A DNA stretch of 8,656 bases, from assembly GCA_002474345.1 (NCBI GenBank), contig DKQD01000094.1:1-8656 (forward strand). Reading direction: 5' to 3'. The stretch comes from Bacteriovoracaceae bacterium UBA7317 (GTDB taxonomy: Bacteria; Bdellovibrionota; Bacteriovoracia; Bacteriovoracales; Bacteriovoracaceae). This document shows positions 1-7,500 of this stretch, piece by piece. Within the stretch, counting starts at the first letter, position 1. Each line of letters starts with the position of its first letter. The notes under the pieces were generated by a model that had not been told where the DNA came from, ran no database searches, and saw nothing but the letters and a program-made list of their open reading frames with translations. Both the position numbers and the translations under genes were made by a program.

Positions 1-1
1 T

Positions 2-808
2 AATGTTAAGAAAGCTTATGACAGAATTGAAGACTTTTTTGGCCTTCCAGAAGAAGAAAAGATGAAGCATTGTCATAAGGAATATTCTGGTCAGAGAGGC
101 TACACTCCTTTTGGAAAAGAAAAGGCCAAAGGAAACAACATAGCCGACCTAAAAGAGTTCTGGCATGTTGGAAGAGAACTTCCAAAAGATCACCATTATA
201 TAAAAACCAATACTTATTTCGAAAATGTTTGGCCTAAATCAATTCCTGATTTCAAAGAAGACCTTTGCAGTATATACGACCTTCTCGATGAAGTAAGCCG
301 AGACCTTTTATCTGCTATTGAAGTGGCCCTTGATGCACCAAAAAACTTTCTAACAGATATGGTTTTTGAAGGTAATTCTATTTTAAGAGGGATTCACTAC
401 CCAAAACTTAGTGGTGGAGAAACCAAGGGTGCCTTACGTGCCGCTGCTCACGGAGATATCAACCTTATAACTCTTATGGTTGGACCAACTGATTCCGGTC
501 TAGAGATTTTAGATAGAAAAGGAAAAAGCTGGGTTCCTGTTAACAGTTTTACAACTGAAATTGAAGTTCACGTGGGTGACATGCTCTCAAGAATAACAAA
601 TGAAATTATTCCTTCTTCCATTCACAGAGTTGTTAATCCAACAGATGAAAACAAGGCAAGATACTCTATGCCTTTCTTTGTCCACCCAGCTCCAGAAGCA
701 GTCCTAAACTGTATTCCATCCTGCATAGGAAAGGGAGCTAAATACCCCCCTATTACATCTCATGCTTTCCTTATGGAGCGCTTAAAAGATATCAATTTGG
801 TTTACTAA
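2..808 (+). CDS. 2OG-Fe(II) oxygenase, isopenicillin N synthase family (5' partial)
   Basis: This is a cytosolic non-haem iron oxygenase that should couple 2-oxoglutarate decarboxylation to oxidation of an unknown substrate. The frame is open from base 2 to the TAA at 806-808. The residues before the Met at 62 read as family sequence (FFGLPEEEK), so that Met is internal and the gene starts before the window. About 268 residues are visible; relatives are usually a little over 300, so the N-terminal strand region is missing. Numbering from the Met at 62, the iron ligands are H130 and D132 (HGD) and H188 (in IHRVVNP). R200 and S202 (RYS) form the 2-oxoglutarate clamp. The VGDMLSRITN segment before the last His is also typical. 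The family includes antibiotic-type ring closers and many uncharacterised bacterial enzymes, so the substrate cannot be named. A small membrane-anchored gene follows after 49 bp on the same strand, with no clear terminator between them. Family call is firm, substrate unknown. Confidence 0.92.
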   Translation, partial: NVKKAYDRIEDFFGLPEEEKMKHCHKEYSGQRGYTPFGKEKAKGNNIADLKEFWHVGRELPKDHHYIKTNTYFENVWPKSIPDFKEDLCSIYDLLDEVSRDLLSAIEVALDAPKNFLTDMVFEGNSILRGIHYPKLSGGETKGALRAAAHGDINLITLMVGPTDSGLEILDRKGKSWVPVNSFTTEIEVHVGDMLSRITNEIIPSSIHRVVNPTDENKARYSMPFFVHPAPEAVLNCIPSCIGKGAKYPPITSHAFLMERLKDINLVY

Positions 809-817
809 AGTCCTTTC

Positions 818-851
818 TTCCTTTTTCCGATCGAGTTGATAGAAAAAGGAG
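818..851 (+). promoter_or_regulatory. Inverted repeat covering the ribosome binding site of the small gene at 858
   Basis: Bases 820-827 (CCTTTTTC) are the exact reverse complement of 842-849 (GAAAAAGG), with a 14-base loop. An A-T pair (819/850) and a G-U pair (818/851) extend the stem. The right arm contains the Shine-Dalgarno AAGGAG (846-851), which sits 6 bases before the ATG at 858. In RNA the pairing would hide the ribosome binding site, so translation could be damped or made conditional. The stem is rich in A-U pairs and the left arm is itself pyrimidine-rich, so chance is possible. Confidence 0.35.
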
Positions 852-857
852 AACAGC

Positions 858-1277
858 ATGTTTGGCAAAATAATCGGTTTGACCCTAGGGTTTACTCTTA
901 TACTTGGGGTAAAAATGGGTATACGATACAATAAAGCCGAAAGTGATGTTTTTGAAAGCCAAAATCAAGCTTGGCCAACTTCTTTTAAAGACAATTTTAA
1001 AAAGTCATGTGAAACCGAGTTTAAAAGTTCAATAAAAAAAAGAAGAAGAACACCTAGTCAAAACCAATTAAACAAAATCGATGCCATTTCCAAAAGTTAT
1101 TGCGGTTGCATTACTGATGATATTGAAGCGAGACAAATTATTCCAACCAAGTTCAATCCAATGAAAGAGAATGAAAAGCAGTTCGCGAAGAGAGTTATTG
1201 CTCCTGCAATCAATGACTTTATAAAATCAAAAAATGGGAAAAAAACTATAAAATTTTGCATGGACAGGGCCATATGA
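858..1277 (+). CDS. Small membrane-anchored four-cysteine protein of unknown function
   Basis: I do not recognise this 139-residue protein. The start ATG has a good AAGGAG six bases upstream. Residues 5-18 are hydrophobic after a short N-terminus with one lysine, giving a membrane anchor or an uncleaved signal; I see no clear signal-peptidase site or lipobox. The rest (about 24-139) is hydrophilic and lysine-rich, with a basic patch KKRRR at 60-64. It has exactly four cysteines: C51, C82 and C84 (in SYCGCITD) and C134. If the tail is periplasmic, two disulphides are possible. Small secreted proteins with a YCxC centre and flanking single cysteines recur in Gram-negative genomes without an assigned role. 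The gene follows the oxygenase by 49 bp and may share its transcript. Its TGA stop lies in the loop of an 8-bp GC-rich hairpin. The frame, start and composition look real; the function is unknown. Confidence 0.75.
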   Translation: MFGKIIGLTLGFTLILGVKMGIRYNKAESDVFESQNQAWPTSFKDNFKKSCETEFKSSIKKRRRTPSQNQLNKIDAISKSYCGCITDDIEARQIIPTKFNPMKENEKQFAKRVIAPAINDFIKSKNGKKTIKFCMDRAI

Positions 1278-1287
1278 AGTGGCCCTG
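1265..1287. terminator. Hairpin spanning the stop codon, possible bidirectional terminator
   Basis: CAGGGCCA (1265-1272) pairs perfectly with TGGCCCTG (1280-1287) around a 7-base loop that contains the TGA stop (1275-1277) of the small gene. It is one of the few GC-rich stems in this AT-rich window and sits between two convergent genes, where a shared terminator is expected. On the plus strand it is followed by an A-rich stretch (nine A at 1295-1303), not a T tract. On the minus strand T-rich sequence appears only about ten or more bases after the stem. It is therefore not a textbook Rho-independent terminator and may instead stabilise the mRNA 3' end. Confidence 0.4.
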
Positions 1288-1313
1288 AATTAAGAAAAAA
1301 AAATCAAATTAAG

Positions 1314-2231
1314 TTATTCAGTTTGCCTCTTATAGCGTTCACTAACCTTCTCATAGAATTTTTTCATTTCACGACTATGGGCCTGCCCCTCTTTTAACTT
1401 CGTTTTGTGCTTTCCTCTCCACTTAACAATCATGTTGAGGAACTCTTTTAAGTTTCTTTTCACATCCCCCTGGTGGAGTTTCCCCATTAAGCCTTTGGAT
1501 GGCTTATACCAAGGTCTTTTAGATCCTTTATGATTCCTGGCGTGTTGTTTTGATTTTTTTATAAACTTCTTTTCGTAGCGGTCAAAAATATTTCTAGAAG
1601 CATCGCTAAAAAGTCTTCTCCGTAAATCTATTCGGCTTTTTAAATTGGGACCTCCAAAATCATCGATTGTTAACCTCTCAAAAGTAACGCCTTGCTTAAC
1701 TTTTAATAGGTACCAAGCTAATTCAAGCCTATACCTAACAACAGCTGGTGGATCTAGGTAAAAGACATCATCTCTTGTTATTTTATGCTTTTTCATGAGC
1801 TTCTTCGTTCTGTCATTTGAAAGATCTATGTACTGAACTCCTTTTTTAACTTTAAGCTTAAAAAGTTCTGGAACCTTTCCTTTTCCTCTATTGGCATAAA
1901 AGCTTGAATCGTAAATATTTCCGGCCGTATAAATTCCTCTACCGGCATAGTTAAGAGGACTGATTCCCGGAGGCTCTTTTATCATTTTCTTTTCCCAAAA
2001 CTCCTGAGTAATTTTCAGGGGAAGGTTCTCTTTTCCTCCTAATTTGTCCCACTCATCTAAATCCCCCCAACGGTAGACTATAAGATCTGATTTTAAGGGC
2101 GTTGCTAAAAATTTCATTATCTTTTTTCTAAGGGCCCAATCCTTCTCCGTATAGATACTATAACCAGTTTGGGCAAATGCAGAAATTATGGACAGGCCAT
2201 AAAAAAAGAAAACCAGTAAAACTTTATTCAT
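1314..2231 (-). CDS. Secreted protein with an ADP-ribosyltransferase-like core
   Basis: A 305-residue protein with a Sec signal peptide: one lysine, a hydrophobic core at 4-19 and a likely AFA-Q cleavage after residue 20. The start ATG (2229-2231) is fixed by a perfect AAGGAGGT six bases upstream. After the signal, LIVYRWGD (50-57) looks like a first core strand with a central Arg. GRGIYTA (97-103), with S109-S110 and Y112, closely follows the PARP-type pattern G-K-G-I-Y-F-A-x5-S-x2-Y. KLKVKKGVQYIDLS (125-138) resembles the following strands. I cannot locate the third catalytic residue (Glu in many ARTs), and PARP's His position is Arg here, so activity is uncertain; RES-type and other ART relatives are alternatives. 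The last 110 residues are very basic and suggest binding to nucleic acid or an anionic surface. The gene stands alone, convergent with the small gene and divergent from the phosphoesterase. Gene and secretion are well supported; the ART assignment is inference from pattern resemblance. Confidence 0.8.
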   Translation of the reverse strand: MNKVLLVFFFYGLSIISAFAQTGYSIYTEKDWALRKKIMKFLATPLKSDLIVYRWGDLDEWDKLGGKENLPLKITQEFWEKKMIKEPPGISPLNYAGRGIYTAGNIYDSSFYANRGKGKVPELFKLKVKKGVQYIDLSNDRTKKLMKKHKITRDDVFYLDPPAVVRYRLELAWYLLKVKQGVTFERLTIDDFGGPNLKSRIDLRRRLFSDASRNIFDRYEKKFIKKSKQHARNHKGSKRPWYKPSKGLMGKLHQGDVKRNLKEFLNMIVKWRGKHKTKLKEGQAHSREMKKFYEKVSERYKRQTE

Positions 2232-2342
2232 CTTTCGACCTCCTTGAATTTCATTTCTTATCGGTTTTTTTATTGGTAGGGTTACCTAGAAAATTAATTA
2301 TTAAATAAATTTTTTTTAGCCTCTTTCTTAAAGGAATATAAT
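2232..2342. promoter_or_regulatory. Divergent promoter region between secreted ART-like protein and phosphoesterase
   Basis: This 111-bp gap separates two divergent starts and must hold the promoters of both. The strongest signals are the Shine-Dalgarno sites: AAGGAGGT on the minus strand (2238-2245) and AAGGA on the plus strand (2331-2335), seven bases before the ATG at 2343. A weak plus-strand promoter candidate is TTGGTA (2273-2278) and AATTAT (2296-2301), 17 bp apart, each matching consensus at four of six positions. Two overlapping small palindromes, GGTA/TACC and TAGG/CCTA (2275-2288), lie across the candidate -35 and could be an operator. The remainder is A/T runs. Confidence 0.35.
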
Positions 2343-3407
2343 ATGAGATTATTTTCTCTTATAAAAAAGATCTTCACCTTTTTAATTTTAGCAAATGCCT
2401 TTTCTCATTTTTTTTCTTTAAGTTTCGCCTCAACAATTCCCCTCAAGAAAGAGGATATTATTACTAAAATTGCTTTTGGAAGTTGTAATAACCAAAATAA
2501 AAAACAAACTATGTGGGAGACGATAAAAAAAGATCATCCAAAACTATTTATTTTCCTAGGTGATAATGTTTATGCAGACACAGAAAATATGGAAACAATG
2601 AGGTCCCGCTATAATGACTTATGGACAAACTCTTCTTTTGAATCTTTTAGAAAGCAAGTCCCCATTCTTGCGACCTGGGATGACCATGATTATGGAGCAA
2701 ATGATGCGGGGATGGAGTACCCGCAAAAAGAAGAATCTAAAAATATCTTCCTCGATTTTTTTGACCCAATAAATGAAAAAAGGCGTTATCAGAATGGGGG
2801 TATTTATACTTCCTACCTTTTAGGCCCAGAAGGTAAAAGAACCCATATCATTTTACTAGATTCTAGATGGTCAAGAAGCCAGCTTAAAAAGCATAACTTC
2901 TTTTCAAGTCTTTTTAGACAGGTAAAAGGAATGGGTCCATACAGACCATCTAATAAACTGGGATCCTCAATTTTGGGCAAGGATCAGTGGAACTGGCTTG
3001 AAAAAGAATTCAACAAAAAAGCGGACCTAAGAATAGTAGGTACAAGCATTCAGGCATTAGCAGAATTCACAGGTTGGGAATCTTGGGCCAATATACCTCA
3101 CGAAAGATCAAAACTCTTGGCCCTTATTAAGAAATTTTCTAAGACGCCCACATTTCTGATAAGTGGCGATGTTCATAGAGGAGAAATGGCACAAGTTAAA
3201 CTCGAAAACGGTCTCTCAGTTCTAGAAGTAACATCAAGTGGACTCACCCATGCGACAAGAAGAGTGCCTCCTAATAAACACCGCCTTTATAAACCTATTT
3301 TAAAGCCTCACTTTGCGCTTATTGAGATAGATTGGGGGAATCAAATCATTTTTTCTTTTAAAGGGAAAAACGGCCAAGTTTTCCGGAAACATAAAGTTAG
3401 ATTCTAA
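2343..3407 (+). CDS. PhoD-like metallophosphoesterase (alkaline phosphatase D family), secreted
   Basis: This is a predicted periplasmic or secreted phosphoesterase of the PhoD-like calcineurin fold, which hydrolyses phosphomonoesters or phosphodiesters with bound metals. The signal peptide covers residues 1-29 (three lysines near the N-terminus, a hydrophobic stretch, SFA before the likely cut). Core motifs appear in order: FGSC (45-48), GDNVYAD (73-79), DDHDYG (113-118), LDSR (172-175) and SGDVHRGE (274-281), which supply the Asp/Asn/His metal ligands. At 354 residues it is compact: it starts almost directly at the catalytic domain and lacks the N-terminal beta domain of Bacillus PhoD. That size fits the smaller PhoD-like proteins found in Gram-negative bacteria. 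The start is supported by AAGGA seven bases upstream. The Dus gene follows after 47 bp with no hairpin terminator, so co-transcription is plausible although the functions are unrelated. Nothing near it indicates a Pho box. The true substrate (phosphate ester, phospholipid or teichoic-acid-like polymer) cannot be told. Confidence 0.9.
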   Translation: MRLFSLIKKIFTFLILANAFSHFFSLSFASTIPLKKEDIITKIAFGSCNNQNKKQTMWETIKKDHPKLFIFLGDNVYADTENMETMRSRYNDLWTNSSFESFRKQVPILATWDDHDYGANDAGMEYPQKEESKNIFLDFFDPINEKRRYQNGGIYTSYLLGPEGKRTHIILLDSRWSRSQLKKHNFFSSLFRQVKGMGPYRPSNKLGSSILGKDQWNWLEKEFNKKADLRIVGTSIQALAEFTGWESWANIPHERSKLLALIKKFSKTPTFLISGDVHRGEMAQVKLENGLSVLEVTSSGLTHATRRVPPNKHRLYKPILKPHFALIEIDWGNQIIFSFKGKNGQVFRKHKVRF

Positions 3408-3454
3408 TTATTTTTATCGTTTTAGTTTGATTTAGTAGGAAGGAAGTCCAAAAT

Positions 3455-4549
3455 ATGACCACCGCAAAAAAAATAGATTGGAAAGATAAACTCATTCTTG
3501 CACCTTTAACTAGAGGGGGTCATGTTCCTTTTAGGCAACTTTGTGAGAACTACGGTGCAGATATTACTATCTCTGAAATGGCCTATGCTTTCAAACTTGT
3601 TAAAGGAGACAGGAGAGAAAGAGCGCTTCTCAGAAGGACTTCTGAAAAAGGTGTCTTTGGTGTTCAATTAGCGGCTCAAAAAGCCCCTTATGCGATAGAA
3701 GCAGCTCAAATGGCCATGGATAAAGGAGCCGACTTTATTGACCTCAATTGTGGCTGTCCTATTCACGATACGGTAAAAAGAAGAATGGGCTCTTACTTAT
3801 TAAAAAAACCCACACAGTTGGGAAGTCTTGTCGAGAGACTTGTGAAAAGTACTAGTCTTCCTGTCACAGTGAAAATTCGTTCAGGATGGGATGAGGATCA
3901 TATAAACGCTTTAGAGGTCTCTAAAATATTGGAGGAGTCCGGAGCAGAGGCCATAACAATTCATGGCAGAACAAGGTCCCAAAGATATTCTAAAAGTGCT
4001 GACTGGGATTTAATTAGAAAAGTTTCAGAACACGTCTCAATTCCTGTTATTGGAAATGGAGATATTCTTACCTATTTTGAAGCGAATCAAAGGAAAGAGA
4101 AAGGGCAATGTTCTTCACTCATGATTGGTCGTGGTGCCCTTATAAAGCCATGGATCTTTAAAGAAATTAAAGATCAAAAATCATGGGAGCCTACAGGAGA
4201 AGAAAGACTAGAAGTTTATAAATTATTCGCGACCCTCATGAAAAACTATTTTGGAAATGATGACTTTGGTATAAAAAGAGCATTGCCGATCCTTGCGTGG
4301 CACTTTTCCTTTTTCTTCAAGTACCTTCCACTTCCTTTAAACCAATTTGAGGATAAATCTAAAGAACACCCTCTTATTCAAACAAGGCTCGATAAGCCTT
4401 CTGAGTGGGTACAAGAAGAACGTGTCCTTGAAAAAATACTTTCAGATGAAAAAGAGAAAACTCATTTTAAATTGGCGAATTTTCTTCTTAAGAACCCTGA
4501 AGCTGACCTTAACTCACTTATTGATACAAATATGGAACTCAGTCCCTAA
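3455..4549 (+). CDS. dus: tRNA-dihydrouridine synthase, Dus3-like
   Basis: This flavoenzyme reduces specific uridines in tRNA to dihydrouridine with FMN and NADPH in the cytosol. The FMN-binding TIM barrel shows LAPLT (14-18 region), FGVQLA (68-73), LNCGCPI (97-103) with catalytic C101, VKIRSG (139-144; K140 and R142 contact FMN or RNA), HGR (170-172), GNGD (200-203) and IGRGAL (224-229). The barrel and the C-terminal part (WEPTGEERLEVYKLF, 244-258, then an aromatic-rich helical stretch) match eukaryotic Dus3 as I remember it (APLT near the start, GCPID, HGR-RSQRY, GNGDILSY, RGALLKPWIF-EIK) better than DusA, DusB or DusC. It lacks the N-terminal zinc fingers of eukaryotic Dus3. Dus3 modifies position 47 in the variable loop, so U47 is the likely but unproven target. 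AGGAAGGAAG (3437-3446) precedes the ATG. The last 36 bp overlap the convergent sensor gene. Enzyme class is firm; the subfamily is recalled resemblance, untested by alignment. Confidence 0.93.
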   Translation: MTTAKKIDWKDKLILAPLTRGGHVPFRQLCENYGADITISEMAYAFKLVKGDRRERALLRRTSEKGVFGVQLAAQKAPYAIEAAQMAMDKGADFIDLNCGCPIHDTVKRRMGSYLLKKPTQLGSLVERLVKSTSLPVTVKIRSGWDEDHINALEVSKILEESGAEAITIHGRTRSQRYSKSADWDLIRKVSEHVSIPVIGNGDILTYFEANQRKEKGQCSSLMIGRGALIKPWIFKEIKDQKSWEPTGEERLEVYKLFATLMKNYFGNDDFGIKRALPILAWHFSFFFKYLPLPLNQFEDKSKEHPLIQTRLDKPSEWVQEERVLEKILSDEKEKTHFKLANFLLKNPEADLNSLIDTNMELSP

Positions 4550-7500
4550 ACCCTTGTAATTTTTAATTTTGATATCAGCATTAATTTTTTGAAGGTTTGT
4601 TTTAACAACATCCATGCCTATTCCTCGACCCGAAATCTCAGAGATTTTTTCCTTTGTAGTTAATCCAGGATTAAAAATAATGCCCATTTTTTCTTCTTCA
4701 CTTAACTTTTTCAGTTCTTCAGCCTTAATAAGCCCCATTTTGATGGCCCTTTCACAAACCTTTTCAGAATTAATACCTCTTCCATCATCTTTAATAATGA
4801 TCCTGATTTCCTCTTTGTTAAAATTTGAATGAGCTTCTTCTCTTTGAACTTCTTTACATAAAATTACAATTTCCCCGACCTCTTTTTTGCCCTTTTTTAC
4901 TCTTTCTTTGGGATCTTCAATTCCATGATCGAGAGCATTTCTCACAATATGAATAACCGCATCTTTTAAAAGTGAAAGTTTATCTTTACCTATAGACGCT
5001 TGATCCCCATTCAATTGAAGCTTGACTTTTTTCCCCAATGTTTTTCCGACATCTTTCACCATACTTTTAAGGTTTTTGAAAGAGTATTTTAGTGGGACTT
5101 CTAAAAGGAGATTAAACTGCTTCTCAACCTCTTCTTTTAACGATTCTGATTCATTTAAGGCCATCAACCGATCCCTGACGACTTCAAAGTTTTGAGAAAG
5201 AACATCCACTGAATCAGGGCTCATTTCGAATTCCTCCTCCTCTTCTAAAGTGTAATATTTTTTCAAGGCCCTCAATAAGTCAATATTTAAAAGGTAGTGA
5301 AACCAAATAGGATTTTGATTTGAAAGAAGCAGTTTTAACAAATTCATAATTCCAGCAAAATCCTTATTCCTAAGATCCTCATTATTATTTAAGTAATCTT
5401 CTAATAAAGTAAAGTTACTATCTCCATCTTTCAAACATTGAATAAAAGCTGAGAAAGTTTCATTAAACTTTATATGAATTTTTTCAATTGGAATAAAGTT
5501 ATAAAAGTTTCTATCCTCGCTATCGTTAAAAAATTTAAAGGTTTTATATATTTCTTTAAAACTAAAACCTTCCTTTAAAATATCCTTAATAGATCCAATG
5601 ATTAAGGGTTCCTCCTTCCATCCAAAGCGTTTTCCCCATTTTTCAATTTCCTTTACAGCCTCTTTTTTTTCTTTTTCTCCTAGAAAGATATTATTTAACT
5701 CATTTATAATTGACTCACGAACAGAGATAGGTATCTCATAGGAAGAATTGAGTGAGAAAACAATACTAAAGAAATCCCACATACTATTTAAGCAAAAAGA
5801 TATATTAACCCTCTCTTCATGAGCCTCAATATCTAATTCGATAAGGTCATAGAGGTATCTCATTATCGCTGGTAGGTAAAAAAGATTTTGTCCTATTATT
5901 TTTCCTGCTAAAATGTAATTTGCCTTTTTAAAACCTTCGGAGTCAATGCTTACTCCCTTTTCCAATAAATGAACAACTTTAAATAACTCAACAAACATTT
6001 CAATCCATGCCTCATCACTTAAATCTAGAGGCCTGTTTTGTGATGAGTTTAAAAACAATCGGTAAGACTCCATCCTTACATCTTCAAGTGTGGGAAAAAA
6101 TTCTTCCAAAATAATGTTGGGATCGTAATTTTTCGTTTCAAGTTCTATTATATGAGTTTCTAAAGAGTGAATGTTTTCAGATAGGGCATTATTCCCAATA
6201 GATCTAGAGATACCTTTTAGCCCATGGAGCTGTCTCTTTATGGAAAGAAAGATTTGATCTCTGTAATCAGAATCCAATTTTCCGATTTTTGACAATAAAC
6301 TAAAGTGCGGTTCCAAATCGACTTCATTATGTTTTTGACCATTATAGAAATGACTTAACCAATACTCTAACTCCTTCAAACCCTCATGGTATTCCTCTTT
6401 AAGAATTTTGTCTTGTTCACTTTCAACACCTAAAATTTCCTCAGCTGGCCACAAGTACTCATTAATCTGTCCTTGAAGTCCATAAAGATCCTGAGTAAAT
6501 TCAGACATATCATTACTTGTCCACTTATCAAAAGATTTCAACCTTAATTCCGAAAACTTTGTTTCTATTTCATGAGTGTAATTTGAAATAAGCGAAAGAC
6601 CATAAATTCTTGAGTTTCCTTTAATGGTGTGAAGATCTCTTAAAAAATCTTCTAAATTAACTAAAGGTTTTTTTTCTGATATGAGGGTCCTTAAGTTTTT
6701 CCAGTTTGCCATGGCCTTATTAAAAATCTTGATAGTATCTTCAAAAAAAAAGTTTAGATCCTCTTTTTTATTAACAACCAACTCCTGAATCAAAATAGAC
6801 TTTTTATTTCCTTTTTCCCTTTCCTTAATCATCTCCTTTTCCAATCTCTCTACTTCTGTTATATCTTCTATAACATACATGAGTCTTTCCAAAATACCTT
6901 CATTAGAAAAAAGTGGAGTATTTATAACCCTTAAAATTTTATCTGTATCATCCTTATTTTCTCTATAAAGGACTCTATCAGGCAATAAATCCTTCATCAT
7001 TGCCCATTGCAAATCATCTGCATTGAAAATAACTTCTAATGCCATATTAATTTTTGAAAATTGTTCACTTTTTCTATCGATATTTTTGTAAATTGATTCA
7101 AAGACGCTTTTTCCTCCGACATCCATTCCAAAAATCTCGTTTGAAAAAATAGACACTGGTTCAATAGTTTCTGCATTGCTATTAACAATAAAAACTGCTT
7201 GCCTCATATTATTAATAAGTTCGCTTACCTTTCTTTGAGACTCTTCCGCTTTATCTCTTGCATCCTGGGCTTCTTTTGTTCTTCCTAAGACTTCTCTCTC
7301 TAAATGGAGGGTTAGATTTTCGGCTGTATTATGAGCAATAGCATTTTTTTTAGCGATGTTATAACTTTGAAAAAGGATAAATAGTAAAACACAATAAGAT
7401 GAAATATAAATTGGCTTATCCGCCTGAAAGTTTATGACAATATCATGAATTCCTCCAAAACACATGATGAGCATAGGTATAAAACTCAAAATATAGTGGT

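Noticed and set aside
62..64. ATG at 62 as the start of the oxygenase
   Set aside because: The frame continues to base 2 with family-like residues (FFGLPEEEK), so the Met is internal and the gene is cut by the window.
3380..3389. Perfect palindrome TTTCCGGAAA near the end of the phosphoesterase gene
   Set aside because: It is inside coding sequence with no loop, and nothing around it suggests a regulatory site.
4347..4559. 70-residue plus-strand open frame at the end of the Dus gene
   Set aside because: It lies in another frame of a well-supported gene, has low-complexity Leu/Lys composition and no ribosome binding site that fits.
4514..4700. CheW-like/P5 domain or receiver at the sensor C-terminus
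   Set aside because: The protein stops about 35 residues after the SGRGIGMD box, exactly where the ATPase fold should end.
4614..4832. 72-residue plus-strand open frame opposite the ATPase domain
   Set aside because: It is antisense to the conserved N and G boxes of the sensor; its Ser/Pro/Ile/Leu-rich translation is what the reverse of that region gives.
6743..6751. Run of nine A in the sensor gene as a phase-variation tract
   Set aside because: Such runs are expected in DNA this AT-rich, the frame is intact and it encodes a Phe run; there is no evidence of length variation.
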